Shown here in pieces: positions 21,880 through 32,643 of a stretch of DNA of 34,283 nt (positions are counted from its first letter, which is position 1; the number at the start of each line of letters is the position of its first letter). Source of the DNA: a virus. A program made the translations under genes and the position numbers. The stretch lies in IMG/VR virus record IMGVR_UViG_3300030329_004698, positions 1 through 34,283 of that record; one strand, given 5' to 3'. The notes below the pieces were generated by a model, which was given only the letters and a program-made list of their open reading frames with translations, had not been told where the DNA came from and did not search any database.

Positions 21880-24800
21880 ATGCCAGAAATTAAAAACGCT
21901 TTCACTCGAGGTAAAATGAATAAAGATCTCGATGAAAGGTTAATACCAAATGGAGAGTATAGGGACGCTATGAACGTTCAAGTTTCTACTTCTGAAGGAG
22001 CAGATGTAGGTACAGTGCAAAATATATTGGGTAATACTAGAGTTGAGAATATAGTTCCAGATGGCGGGGCGTTTAAATGTATTGGTAGTGTTATTGATGA
22101 AAAAAATAACAAATTATACTGGTTTGTAACAAGTGATAATGTAGATGCTATAATAGAACACAGAAAGGGTTACGAATCAGCTCCAGTTATAGTCGACACT
22201 AAAGCCGGTACAGCTAACGCGGTGCTAAAGTTTACAGACAAAATAATAACAGGTATAAATATAGTAGATAGTATGTTGTTTTGGACAGACAACACAAACG
22301 AACCTAGAAAAATAAACATAGAAAGAGGTAAACTTGGAACACAAACTGGTAGTATAGATTCAAGCGTAGCTGTTCATACTAAATTAGTTGTTAACGACGA
22401 AATATTAAAAGATTACTTCACCGCTTCAGTTACAGTTGGTACAACTTCACAAAACATAGATGTATCAGATGCTTCTAATTTAGAAGTTGGTATGTCTTTA
22501 GATAGTATAGCTGGTGTCGCTCAAAGTAGTGTCACAATAGACGCAATAACAGGTAACTCTATATCTTTTAATACACAGGTTGTTGTTGCTAGTGCTGATG
22601 AATTAATATTTTCTAAACCTATAGATATAACAGAAGAACACATTACCGTTATTAAGAAAAAACCTTCTAAAGCGCCTTCTGTAAAAGTAAATACAGGAAC
22701 TGATTTGCCAAAACCTAGTTTGTTTGAGAAAACATTTTTAAGGTTTTCATGTAGATACAAATACGCCGACGGTGAATATTCTGCTTTTGGTCCTTTTACA
22801 GATATTATTTTTGATGCTAGTTATACTGAAAAGTATGATGTAGATACTGCTTTTTCTGTTAAAGAACCTTATAACGCTGCTATGGTTAACAACATAGAGT
22901 CAATTGAACTAACTGATTTTGTGTCACCGGACATGCCTTTAGATGTTGTTCAAATTGATATCTTATACAAACAAGAGGATTCTCCTATTGTTTACTCTAT
23001 GACTAGTATTAAATCTAATGATCCTGAATGGAGCGAAGATGGATCAAACCAAGATACTAGTTATAATTCTAAATACAAAGGTAAATATATATTAAAATCT
23101 GAAAATATATACGCTGCTCTTCCAGAAAATCAAACATTAAGACCATGGGACAATGTTCCTAAAAAAGCCTTATCACAAGAGATAACAGGTAGTAGATTAA
23201 TATATGGTAACTACACTCAAAACTACAATATAGGTAAAGATACACTAGGTGATATTATAAAACCTGGTTTAGACATAAACTACAATATAAGAAACCACGT
23301 TAGTGACTTTAAAGATGGAGGTTTACCTTCTTTAAAATCTCAAAGAAATTATCAATTAGGTGTCGTTTTTGGTGATGAATACGGTAGAGAAACACCCGTA
23401 TATACATCTACAAACGCTGCTGTTAAGATACCATGGGAAGATAGACGTTTTGGTAAAACTGCTAGTAATTCTCTTCAATTAACAACGAACTTAACATCAC
23501 AGGTTCCTAGTTGGGCAAGTTATTATAAATTTTATATAAAAGAAACTTCTGGAGAGTATTATAACTTAGTGATGGATAAAGTTTACGTTCCAACTATAGA
23601 TATAAACGAAAGTGAAAGTCATAACCATATATGGATTTCTTTCCCATCATCTGACAGAAACAAATTAACAGAAGAAAATCATTTAATTTTAAAAAAGAAA
23701 ATAGGAACTGGAGAGGTTCAAGTAGAAACAGAAAACAGATTTAGAATATTAGAAATAAAAAACGAAGCCCCAGATTCTATTAAATATAAATATGTAAGTT
23801 TAGGTTCAGTAAAAAATACAGAAGGCACAGACACTAATAGATTAACGACAATACAGACAGAATATACACTTTTCCCTAGTTCAAGTTACAGGATAGATGA
23901 GCAAACTAATTATATTGAGGTAAATAGAGATGTTTGGCAAAATGATTTTAAAAACGGACCGTTAATGGTAGGAACTGTATTTGACCCATGGAATGAACAT
24001 GTTTATGTTTCTTGGGAAAAGAAAACTGGAGACACGGTGGAAGGATCTAAAAGATATAGAGTTATGGCTATGCCTTATGTACACTCTTATAAAGATGTAG
24101 TAGAAAGTAAAGATCAAGATTACAAAATGACCTTAGAAGAAACTATTTCAGAAAAAGACGCTTTAATAGCTTACGATGACGGTACAGATTTACATGATGA
24201 TTTAACTTTTAAAGTAGAAAGAAAGGTTGAAAAAGACATGGATGAATTTTCAGGTAGGTTCTTTGTTAAAATAGCTTCGGATGACAATACGGGTTCTACT
24301 ATAGAGCACGGCGTTACAACAGAACTATTAGATGATTATGTAGCATCGGTACAACAAAATTCTTATTGGTTTGTAGATGAGTATACTAATACTCAAACTT
24401 ACACGAGCGGTATAATAAACCCAACTTGGCAGTGGACTATGCCTACCAACGACAATGATTCTATTACCGGTGTTGACACCTTAGCTAACACTGAAGCTGA
24501 GTGGGACGCTTTAATAACAAGTATAGGAGCTAACGCTAATATTTTCATAATAGATAATTCACACTTTGCTGCTGGGCAAAACTCATTAAATAACTACGCT
24601 AAAAATGCTGGTAATATAATGAGAGGCACTACTGATCAATACCCTGTAGTGCAATGGACAGATAAACTATACCCTCAGGTTTCGGGTAGTCCAGCTGTTA
24701 CAAGTATAATTGCAAGCCAAGTAAACGCTAATGGGTATAGATGGTGGCCTTTTGATAAAAACTACGGTTCAAGTGGCGTTTTAACTAGTCTTGTTATACC

Positions 24801-27800
24801 ACACACGGATACTATAATAACAAATCAAGACGAAAATTACGCTGTTAACGGTTTAGAAGGTATTATAACAACCCAAACCGCACACACTAATTCTGACAAT
24901 GATGGTTATAGAACGTGGCGTCAAGAAGGGGATTTGGCTACAGTTGGTGATTCAGATGCACAATACTCTTTTGACACAACTTACGGTGAACCTGGAGAAA
25001 CTGGTAGGCATTTTATACATTTATCGTTTTTAGCACCGGGTGATGATTTAGTTGATGATACTATAGATATAGACGGTAACGCTTATTTAAAAGGTAAAAA
25101 CAGTTTAGCTAAACATTTACAAGGTATATGGGGAGGTGGTGTTTTTTGTAAAACAGACGGTTCTGATTTTGGAAACTCTGATGAGCGTATAATTGAAATG
25201 GAAGGTAATTATGATAACAACAACGAACCACAAGCTGACACTCCAGCACCAGGTGTGGGTAAAGGTTACAACGAAAATTATGCGTTAAAACACGATAATC
25301 AATGGAACCCGTCTTATCCTGCTAGTAGAGACCCTAAGGGAGAGGTAAGAGATTTTGTAGCTAACATAAACGTTGGTAATAAATTTAAATTCTCAGGTGA
25401 TTCAACAAATACTATTTACACTATATTATCAAAGTCAATAAAAAAATTATATAACCACACACCTTGGAGAAGAAGAAAAATATATGATGGTACAAACTGG
25501 GTATATGGAGGAGATAGTGTTGAAGAAGCAGCGGTAACTTGGGGCGCTAGTGCTAACGGTAGTGGTAAACCAGACGATGATGCTACAGCCACTGGTACTC
25601 CAGCAGCTGATTTACAAACAAAAATCAAAGACTTTGGTAAAGCAAATAACAGAAGAATATGTTATATTATTGAAGTTGATAAAGATCCTAAAAGCGAAAC
25701 TTATAAACCTATAGATGGATCAACACTTGATGTAGGTGCTTCAACTAAAATACAATTTATAGAAACTGATCCCGCTTCTTTAGCTGGTCGTGCATCAAAA
25801 AATCCAGCTATATGGGAAACAGAACATGGTAAACCCACTGATTTAGATATATACTATGAAGCCAGCGATAATATACCTGCTAAAATAAACGAAATAAACG
25901 CTGAAGTTTTCGCGCCTGTTGGATGTAAGGTGGAATTTATAGATATACCTGAAGCTAGAAACGGACAAACCAACATAGTAGGAGACGTAAACTTAGAATC
26001 ATGGGATGGTTTAAATATTCACGAACTAGTAAGTTTCACTTTAAACCCAGGGTTTAACATTAAAGACGCAGCTGGTAGTGATATAGATTACAGAGGACGT
26101 CAGTTGAGATTTTTCAAAAAAGATGGTAGTTATGTTACTGCGGCTGTTTACCCAACAGATGATGATGGTACTTATGTAACACAGTTCCACGTGATCTCTG
26201 TGGCTGACCCTGATTTTGATATAGGTTTAAGTTGGTATAATTGTTTTTCGTTTGGTAATGGTATAGAGTCTGATAGAATTAGAGACGAGTTTAATCAAAT
26301 GCAAATATTAAACGGTGCTAAAGCTTCTACTACAACCGAAGAACCATACGAAGAAGAAACAAGAAAACATGGTTTAATTTATTCTGGTATATACAACTCT
26401 AACTCTGGTATAAACAATTTAAACCAATTTGTAATGGCTGAAAAAATCACCAAAGAGTTAAATCCTACTTTTGGTGAAATACAAAAACTTTTTCAAAGAA
26501 GAACAAGTTTAGTGGCTTTCTGTGAAGATAGAGTTATTAGTATTCTTTCAAACAGAGATGCTTTATTTAACGCTGATGGCAATCCTCAACTTATATCATC
26601 TAGTGCCGTACTGGGTGACGCTACACCTTTTATTGGAGATTACGGTATATCAAAAAATCCAGAATCTTTTGCTAAAGAAACTTATAGAGCTTATTTTGCT
26701 GACAAACAAAGAGGAGCTATATTAAGGTTATCTAATGATGGTATAACACCTATATCTGACGCTGGTATGCATGATTGGTTTAGAGATAATTTACCGGATG
26801 CAGGTAGCGTTATTGGAACATATGACGAATACAAAAAAGATTATAATTTAACATTAACAGACCCTGTATCAGAAAATTTATTAGTTAACGCATCTATAGA
26901 TGATGGTGAACCTGTTGTTGGAGGAGTGGCAGCTGGTACTATATTGCAAAACGGGCCACTAACAAACGGTAATTCTTTTATGTTACCTGCTATAACACAA
27001 GAAGACAACACAAGTTCTTTCTGGATGGATATAAATAACGAACAGTTAAACACAGAAACAACTATAATAAATTATCCAGAGTTGTTACCTGGAGCTATAC
27101 AACCTTATGTGCCTTATGTAGCACCCGTAATTGGAGTAACGGCTCAAGACACGGAATTTGAAGTGTTAGGCGTTTATAGTGGTAAAAGAATAGTTAATTA
27201 TAACTTTGTGCAAAGTTCTTCTACGTTTGACCCTTTTGCTAACGATACTCATGGTACACCTCAGGCATCTGTAGGTAGAACACATCGTTACCCAAACACA
27301 GCGTTGCAAGGTAGTGGTAACACAAGTAATACAAGCATTTCAGGAAGCCACGTTTATAGAAAACAAAACGAAGGTAACATGTTCCACAATTGGAAAACAA
27401 ATGCAGATGGTAACGGTAATGGTAACTCAGGTAATACTACTAAACTTGGTATAGTTTGGTGGCATGACGGTACGGTGTCAGAAGACTACGATGCTGCCCC
27501 TAACAACAACCCACAGCTTCTTGATACTGGTGGTTCAGGTATAAACTTAACAAACACAACTTATTGTACTTTTCCTGGCGCTTATAATGCCGCCTTCGAT
27601 GTAACAACTAGTGCTGATTCTGTTTATAACGGCACTACTGTTTTAAATAACACTTGGTATGATGCCATCGGTAACGTGTTCGAGCCTAAACAAAACACTA
27701 TATTTAATGGTGAAGAAATACAAATAGAATTTGGCGTGTTCACTCCAGATCCAGATGGTATTATTTCTGATAATACTGCTTGGGATGATGATGCTGACGA

Positions 27801-30555
27801 AGGAATTAGATCTGGATTTTTTGTGGTTTTAGAAGACGGTGCTACTGGTGCTCAAGTTCCAAATAGCGTGTTAATAGACCCAGCTACAGGAAGTAATCCT
27901 TTTCAAGAAACAGCTAACACTCCTCATAGTGCTAGCTTTACACACGGAATAAACGTACAGGATGGTTGGTCAACAAACTCTAAACACGTTTTTAGTAGGT
28001 TGCCTAGAAAAGACACTATTAGAGTCCACTATGTTAATTATAAATTTTACGATGCAACCCTTGGTGACAACGAAGGCGTTGTTGTTGAAGATTTAAAAGT
28101 TAATTTAGCTTTTTACACAGGTTCGAAATCAAAACAATCAGTACATATATTGCGATGGTTTCAAATAAGAAAAATACTACAAATGAAGACATCAGCTGTT
28201 GCGGCTGTGACACCAGTAACCGAGGTACAAGAAGTGTTACAAGTGCCTTCAACTACTATACCAGCATGGACAAGTGTTAACCACAATTTGGTTGATTGGA
28301 ATTTATCAGGAACAAACTTTACACAACATAGTGCGGCTGTAGGGCTTTACGGTAATGAAACCGCAACTGGCACGCCTACTTCTTATTATATACAAAACGC
28401 TGATCCATCACAAGCGCCTGTTTCGGTAACAGCTGGATCGTCACAATTAATAATACCACCTGGACTAACATATGACGCTGGAAACGGTTCACCAAACTCA
28501 GGAAGTTTATCAGGAACAGCACCAGCTTCACAAAACTTATCTGATGGTGTATACACAACAGACGATAAAATAATTATAGATTCCGCTGGCAGCACCGTTT
28601 CTTTAACTCAAGATATATCAAACAGTACTTGGCAATCTGATAATTGGTACTTGATAGATATAGCTTACGATACGGCTCCTAGCGATTACGGTCAAAGCGG
28701 TGGTTCAAGTATAATAGCTTATGCTGTTTTAGACGCAGCCGCTGTAGCTGACACAACACCTGCAAATTATATTGGAACTGTTAGAGAAGATTTAAGTGGT
28801 GTTAAAAGTATTGAGTTACAAGCGGGTGTAAGTAGAATAGCTGACCAATATACAGATAGCGACGCTACACCTGAAACAGTTTATAGAGCTATATTTAAAA
28901 CGCCAACTAACTTACAAAACAGCTTAAGCACTGATGTATTAGAATTAAAATTTGATAATTTTGTTGGTGAAATTAAAAAAGTAACACTAATAAATATATC
29001 TGAAACCAGTACAACGGGACAAATAACAGATTGGGTTGCTGATTCACAAGGATTAAATCACGTACATTCGTTATCTTCACCAACAGCTTTCTTTAAAAAC
29101 GGTAAATACAATTGGGTAAGTGCAAAAGATACTTTATCACTAAAACAATCGTTTAGCCCTAGCATAGGAACAGAAGCTACCGCCACATCTAACGGTGGAT
29201 GGGAGCTTAGATTTTCTGTAACAGAAGCTGTAAACGAGTACGGCACGCCTGTTACACCTATAAGTGGTAAACTAGAAGGTTACGTAACTAGCGCCCATGA
29301 TGGTACAAGTTGGAGGGGTTTTAAATTCGCTGGAATACAAGACACGGGAAATTATATTATAACAAGTAACTTTGATGGTACTGGTGGTTATGGCCCACAA
29401 GGTGCAGCGCTACCAATGAGTATCAAAAAAGATGGTGTAGATTATAGTAGCACTGGTTCTATATTAGATTATACTGGTACCGATATACCAACGTCTGATC
29501 AGATCAAGTTTAACCCAACTTCTGTAGCGGATTTTACAGGCGCTATAAACAATATTGTACTAATAAACAAAACCAATTTTATAAGCGGTGGAACTGCTTA
29601 TGCTTGGGAGTTTGAAGGATTTGACACTGGAATATATGATTTTATACAGTTTAACGATACAAATTTAAATATACAATTTAACGATGCTCCAAGATTTCTT
29701 CCTGGTGCAGTTATAGATGATACAGTTAGACTACAACAATATATTCCACAAGTAATATCTGTTAACGAGAAATACAAAATACAATTTAAACACAATATAA
29801 CTAATAACAAAGCTATAGGTTACTATTATTACAATAACAATGGTGAGGGTTTTGAACATATAGTTTATGGCAATGGAGCTTTAACAAACCACAGCGCCGA
29901 GCATGTTATTGGAGACGCTACACATAGTGGTAATAAACAAAAAAACACTTTTGTTATTTTTGTAGAAACAAACACTGTTACTGGTACTTTAGACGATATT
30001 TCTATGCAACAAGTTTTTGATTATGAACCAACAACAGTAACATATAATGAAAATGTAAAAGGATGGGTTAGTTTTAAATCTTTTTTACCAGAACAAGGCG
30101 TTAGTTTAGCTAAAAAATATTACACAATGAAAGACGGAGAGTTATGGGAACATCATAACGAAAATGAAGAAAGAAATTTATTTTATGGAATACGTTTATC
30201 TGGTGGTAAAGACAACTCTACATTAACAGCTGTATTAAACGCACAGCCGTCAACTATAAAAATATATAATACTTTAAATTACGAGGGAACCCAATCTCAA
30301 GTACAAGAATACTCTAGTAAAACGGAATACGGTTATACTGTTAGTACGGCTAATACGCATAACTTACAGTCTGGAGGTAAAGACGGGTGGTACGTTGATT
30401 ATATACAAACAGATAAACAAGAAGGAACTATAAAAGAATTTATTGAGAAAGAAGGTAAGTGGTTTAACTACATAAGAGGTAACGAAAACGATATAAAAAC
30501 TTCTGATTTTAGTTTCCAAGGAATAGGTATAATTAATCAGATAAATAACGTTTAA
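21880..30555 (+). CDS. Giant nozzle/muzzle-like tail protein (2891 aa)
   Basis: A single 8.7-kb frame without interruption. The N-terminus (KNAFTRGKMNKDLDERLIPN, GEYRDAMNVQVSTSEGADVG, TVQNILGN) is the typical opening of podovirus nozzle/tail-hub beta-propeller proteins. A beta module sits at about 181-248 (NLEVGMSLDSIAGVAQSSVT). A conserved core near 1600 includes AFCEDRVISILSNRDALF, YRAYFADKQRGAILRLSNDG and ISDAGMHDWFRDNL. Residues about 1750-2710 hold beta-sandwich segments, with strand ends such as GEIKKVTLINIS (about 2360), GAINNIVLINKT (about 2554) and GTLDDISMQQV (about 2702), like carbohydrate-binding modules. The end (KGWVSFKSFLPEQGVSLAKK) resembles the nozzle core again. It probably closes the tail tip and binds the host surface; no enzymatic motif is seen. 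Confidence 0.75.
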   Translation: MPEIKNAFTRGKMNKDLDERLIPNGEYRDAMNVQVSTSEGADVGTVQNILGNTRVENIVPDGGAFKCIGSVIDEKNNKLYWFVTSDNVDAIIEHRKGYESAPVIVDTKAGTANAVLKFTDKIITGINIVDSMLFWTDNTNEPRKINIERGKLGTQTGSIDSSVAVHTKLVVNDEILKDYFTASVTVGTTSQNIDVSDASNLEVGMSLDSIAGVAQSSVTIDAITGNSISFNTQVVVASADELIFSKPIDITEEHITVIKKKPSKAPSVKVNTGTDLPKPSLFEKTFLRFSCRYKYADGEYSAFGPFTDIIFDASYTEKYDVDTAFSVKEPYNAAMVNNIESIELTDFVSPDMPLDVVQIDILYKQEDSPIVYSMTSIKSNDPEWSEDGSNQDTSYNSKYKGKYILKSENIYAALPENQTLRPWDNVPKKALSQEITGSRLIYGNYTQNYNIGKDTLGDIIKPGLDINYNIRNHVSDFKDGGLPSLKSQRNYQLGVVFGDEYGRETPVYTSTNAAVKIPWEDRRFGKTASNSLQLTTNLTSQVPSWASYYKFYIKETSGEYYNLVMDKVYVPTIDINESESHNHIWISFPSSDRNKLTEENHLILKKKIGTGEVQVETENRFRILEIKNEAPDSIKYKYVSLGSVKNTEGTDTNRLTTIQTEYTLFPSSSYRIDEQTNYIEVNRDVWQNDFKNGPLMVGTVFDPWNEHVYVSWEKKTGDTVEGSKRYRVMAMPYVHSYKDVVESKDQDYKMTLEETISEKDALIAYDDGTDLHDDLTFKVERKVEKDMDEFSGRFFVKIASDDNTGSTIEHGVTTELLDDYVASVQQNSYWFVDEYTNTQTYTSGIINPTWQWTMPTNDNDSITGVDTLANTEAEWDALITSIGANANIFIIDNSHFAAGQNSLNNYAKNAGNIMRGTTDQYPVVQWTDKLYPQVSGSPAVTSIIASQVNANGYRWWPFDKNYGSSGVLTSLVIPHTDTIITNQDENYAVNGLEGIITTQTAHTNSDNDGYRTWRQEGDLATVGDSDAQYSFDTTYGEPGETGRHFIHLSFLAPGDDLVDDTIDIDGNAYLKGKNSLAKHLQGIWGGGVFCKTDGSDFGNSDERIIEMEGNYDNNNEPQADTPAPGVGKGYNENYALKHDNQWNPSYPASRDPKGEVRDFVANINVGNKFKFSGDSTNTIYTILSKSIKKLYNHTPWRRRKIYDGTNWVYGGDSVEEAAVTWGASANGSGKPDDDATATGTPAADLQTKIKDFGKANNRRICYIIEVDKDPKSETYKPIDGSTLDVGASTKIQFIETDPASLAGRASKNPAIWETEHGKPTDLDIYYEASDNIPAKINEINAEVFAPVGCKVEFIDIPEARNGQTNIVGDVNLESWDGLNIHELVSFTLNPGFNIKDAAGSDIDYRGRQLRFFKKDGSYVTAAVYPTDDDGTYVTQFHVISVADPDFDIGLSWYNCFSFGNGIESDRIRDEFNQMQILNGAKASTTTEEPYEEETRKHGLIYSGIYNSNSGINNLNQFVMAEKITKELNPTFGEIQKLFQRRTSLVAFCEDRVISILSNRDALFNADGNPQLISSSAVLGDATPFIGDYGISKNPESFAKETYRAYFADKQRGAILRLSNDGITPISDAGMHDWFRDNLPDAGSVIGTYDEYKKDYNLTLTDPVSENLLVNASIDDGEPVVGGVAAGTILQNGPLTNGNSFMLPAITQEDNTSSFWMDINNEQLNTETTIINYPELLPGAIQPYVPYVAPVIGVTAQDTEFEVLGVYSGKRIVNYNFVQSSSTFDPFANDTHGTPQASVGRTHRYPNTALQGSGNTSNTSISGSHVYRKQNEGNMFHNWKTNADGNGNGNSGNTTKLGIVWWHDGTVSEDYDAAPNNNPQLLDTGGSGINLTNTTYCTFPGAYNAAFDVTTSADSVYNGTTVLNNTWYDAIGNVFEPKQNTIFNGEEIQIEFGVFTPDPDGIISDNTAWDDDADEGIRSGFFVVLEDGATGAQVPNSVLIDPATGSNPFQETANTPHSASFTHGINVQDGWSTNSKHVFSRLPRKDTIRVHYVNYKFYDATLGDNEGVVVEDLKVNLAFYTGSKSKQSVHILRWFQIRKILQMKTSAVAAVTPVTEVQEVLQVPSTTIPAWTSVNHNLVDWNLSGTNFTQHSAAVGLYGNETATGTPTSYYIQNADPSQAPVSVTAGSSQLIIPPGLTYDAGNGSPNSGSLSGTAPASQNLSDGVYTTDDKIIIDSAGSTVSLTQDISNSTWQSDNWYLIDIAYDTAPSDYGQSGGSSIIAYAVLDAAAVADTTPANYIGTVREDLSGVKSIELQAGVSRIADQYTDSDATPETVYRAIFKTPTNLQNSLSTDVLELKFDNFVGEIKKVTLINISETSTTGQITDWVADSQGLNHVHSLSSPTAFFKNGKYNWVSAKDTLSLKQSFSPSIGTEATATSNGGWELRFSVTEAVNEYGTPVTPISGKLEGYVTSAHDGTSWRGFKFAGIQDTGNYIITSNFDGTGGYGPQGAALPMSIKKDGVDYSSTGSILDYTGTDIPTSDQIKFNPTSVADFTGAINNIVLINKTNFISGGTAYAWEFEGFDTGIYDFIQFNDTNLNIQFNDAPRFLPGAVIDDTVRLQQYIPQVISVNEKYKIQFKHNITNNKAIGYYYYNNNGEGFEHIVYGNGALTNHSAEHVIGDATHSGNKQKNTFVIFVETNTVTGTLDDISMQQVFDYEPTTVTYNENVKGWVSFKSFLPEQGVSLAKKYYTMKDGELWEHHNENEERNLFYGIRLSGGKDNSTLTAVLNAQPSTIKIYNTLNYEGTQSQVQEYSSKTEYGYTVSTANTHNLQSGGKDGWYVDYIQTDKQEGTIKEFIEKEGKWFNYIRGNENDIKTSDFSFQGIGIINQINNV

Positions 30556-30557
30556 AC

Positions 30558-31808
30558 ATGAATAAAAAAATAATATCTTCTTTTGATATAGATTTAAGTA
30601 ATTTACCAGCGGTTGCTACCACTAGATCTTTAACTGTTAGCGGTGATAAAGATGCTGAATTTATACTTAATGCGTACGACGCTTCTGGTAATTTTTACAA
30701 CTTCACTAGTAACGCTTTTGCTGCGGGTTTTTCGTCTCAAAACAATTTAGTAGTAAAATTAAATGGTAGTGATTTTATACGTAATATATCTTTTCCAGCA
30801 TCTAGTTCTGCTACGTATACTTTATTATTGTTAGCTAAACCTAACACGAACACAGAGTTATCTGTAGGTGGTAATACGGTAACAGCTACTAGAGTTATAT
30901 CTCAAGTTGGTAACGCTCAGATTACATTTACTTTAGATTCTGGAACAGTCGATGCTTCTAGTTACGCTGGTACGTTAACAGACACTAATGTAACCTCAAC
31001 TGGTTCACCAATATCTGTATCTAAAACACCAGTTCAAGTGCGTTGGACAGTTACAAACGCTAGCAGTGATGCTAGAGGTTATGGACTTAGAATAGATCCT
31101 GATAAATTATTTCTTCCAGGCACACGTGCGGAAGATATTAACTGGGATTCATCGTGGTTTTATCAAACTACGGAAACTGTAGATGGTACAACTTCTAGTT
31201 CAACAAGTGTAGTTGTCGATGATTTAACCAACTTAGCTGTTGGTATGGAGTTAACTTATAAAACAGGAACAACCGCTGCAGCCGCTGGAACAAAAATAAC
31301 AGCTATAGATGTGAACACTAAAACGTTAACTTTATCAGTGGCTAACTCTTTAACAGACGGAAACACAATGACTTTTAGGGCTTATGGATCTAAAGTTATA
31401 GAAAAAGCTACCGGTATGAGTATTGATTTTGGTAGCTTTGATGTAACATCCGCGGCATTAACAAAAACAGTTAGAGCTGATTCAGACGGTGATTTTACAC
31501 CTTCAACAACTATAACTTTAAACGGTACCTATGGTATCTCTGGCGGTAACGTTGTAACTTATGCAGGTGCTAGGGTTGATAGTTCAGCTTCTAACGCTGT
31601 TTCAACCGTTAGTGCTAGTTCTTCAGCTGGGAGCATAGTAGTACAAAACGCTCAAACACTAAGAGCTGGAACTTTATTAACCTTTAAGGGTAGTACACAA
31701 AGCATAAAAATAATAGGTGACCCAATTATAAAAAAATATCCAAGCAGTAACACTACTGTTTATTTAGATTTAAATAAATTTATAACAATAGGAACAGACG
31801 GATCATAA
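30558..31808 (+). CDS. Beta-rich virion protein (416 aa)
   Basis: A 416-residue Ser/Thr/Ala-rich protein 2 nt after the nozzle-like gene. The N-terminal domain has TRSLTVSGDKDAEFILNAYD and FYNFTSNAFAAGFSSQNNLV, a pattern I associate with phage virion proteins. A central part includes VQVRWTVTNASSDARGYGLR. At about 203-277 there is a beta module (VVVDDLTNLAVGMELTYKTG, TKTLTLSVANSLTDGNTMTF), and a second, similar unit ends the protein (VVQNAQTLRAGTLLTFKG). Likely a tail accessory or fibre-base protein; function unproven. Confidence 0.65.
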   Translation: MNKKIISSFDIDLSNLPAVATTRSLTVSGDKDAEFILNAYDASGNFYNFTSNAFAAGFSSQNNLVVKLNGSDFIRNISFPASSSATYTLLLLAKPNTNTELSVGGNTVTATRVISQVGNAQITFTLDSGTVDASSYAGTLTDTNVTSTGSPISVSKTPVQVRWTVTNASSDARGYGLRIDPDKLFLPGTRAEDINWDSSWFYQTTETVDGTTSSSTSVVVDDLTNLAVGMELTYKTGTTAAAAGTKITAIDVNTKTLTLSVANSLTDGNTMTFRAYGSKVIEKATGMSIDFGSFDVTSAALTKTVRADSDGDFTPSTTITLNGTYGISGGNVVTYAGARVDSSASNAVSTVSASSSAGSIVVQNAQTLRAGTLLTFKGSTQSIKIIGDPIIKKYPSSNTTVYLDLNKFITIGTDGS

Positions 31809-31819
31809 AAAAATAAATT

Positions 31820-32176
31820 ATGGCATTAAAATCAATAACATTATCAAACCCAATAAGTAATATTTCTTTACAAGTAGGAGATACGGTTTACTCTGCGCCA
31901 GCACCAACACAAGTTGGATCGACAGGTATATGGGAATCGAGTGGTGATCCAGTAAAAGCTGGTACAGTAAAAAGTATAAGTGGTAATTCTGTAACAATAG
32001 AAGAAGCTGTTGATTTTAACGCTAATGTAGGGGATTTTTTAATGTTCTCTAAAAACAAATCAGCTAATAACACCAGTTTAGTGGGTTATTTTGCTGAGGT
32101 TAAGCTTAGAAATAACTCTACAGAGAGAGCTGAGCTTTTTACTTTAAGCTCTGAAGTAGCTGAATCTAGTAAATAA
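31820..32176 (+). CDS. Stand-alone beta-module protein (118 aa)
   Basis: A 118-residue protein that consists almost entirely of the module found as insertions elsewhere: SITLSNPISNISLQVGDTVY, KAGTVKSISGNSVTIEEAVD and NVGDFLMFSKNKS, followed by GYFAEVKLRNNSTERAELFT. It starts after AAAAATAAATTATGG, 11 nt from the previous stop. It may be a tail accessory or decoration protein. The stand-alone form supports the module being a true folding unit. Confidence 0.65.
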   Translation: MALKSITLSNPISNISLQVGDTVYSAPAPTQVGSTGIWESSGDPVKAGTVKSISGNSVTIEEAVDFNANVGDFLMFSKNKSANNTSLVGYFAEVKLRNNSTERAELFTLSSEVAESSK

Positions 32177-32222
32177 TACACAAAAAGTGTAATTATAATA
32201 CAATAGAATCAAATTAAATTAA

Positions 32223-32621
32223 ATGAAAACTAGATTATTCGACAAAAACAAAGATTATAACACTTTGTGTGAATGGTGGGAAGACTGGGGAATGAAACAA
32301 CATCCCACTGAAGCCTTATCACAAACAGGTATAATAATTAGTGAAGACAACATAGACATATGTAGTGGTTTTATATACAGTACAGATAGTTACATAGCTT
32401 GGGTTGAATTCATAACATCAAATAAAAAAGCAACAAAAGAACAAAGAAAAAAAGCCTTAATAAAATTAGTTCAATCTATATTAGAAAAAGCTAAATCTAT
32501 GGGGTTTAAGCTCGTTATGTGTTTTGGGTTAGAAAATAAATATCCAATAATATCAAAAGAAATAAAGAAACAAGCAGACGTGACAGTTAAAAACATGTTT
32601 TTACATTATAAAATACTATAA
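32223..32621 (+). CDS. Putative GNAT-fold acetyltransferase-like protein (132 aa)
   Basis: A 132-residue alpha/beta protein. YNTLCEWWEDWGMKQHPTEA, then the strand pair TGIIISEDNIDICSGFIYST and SYIAWVEFITSNKKATKEQR, then a long helix (KALIKLVQSILEKAKSMGFK) and a strand (LVMCFGLENKYP) follow the GNAT order. The Q/RxxGxG acetyl-CoA loop is degenerate (KATKEQRKKALIKL), so activity is uncertain. Small GNAT-like proteins of this type are frequent beside tail genes in marine phages. A substrate cannot be inferred. Confidence 0.6.
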   Translation: MKTRLFDKNKDYNTLCEWWEDWGMKQHPTEALSQTGIIISEDNIDICSGFIYSTDSYIAWVEFITSNKKATKEQRKKALIKLVQSILEKAKSMGFKLVMCFGLENKYPIISKEIKKQADVTVKNMFLHYKIL

Positions 32622-32643
32622 TAACAATTAAAAATTTAGAATT

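Noticed and set aside
28376-28595. Leftward frames opposite the giant tail gene
   Set aside because: Short mirror frames inside a long well-supported gene, overlapping each other.
32180-32192. ACAC/GTGT hairpin between the 118-aa and 132-aa genes
   Set aside because: Only a 4-bp stem in an A/T-rich spacer, no T-run; too weak to call.
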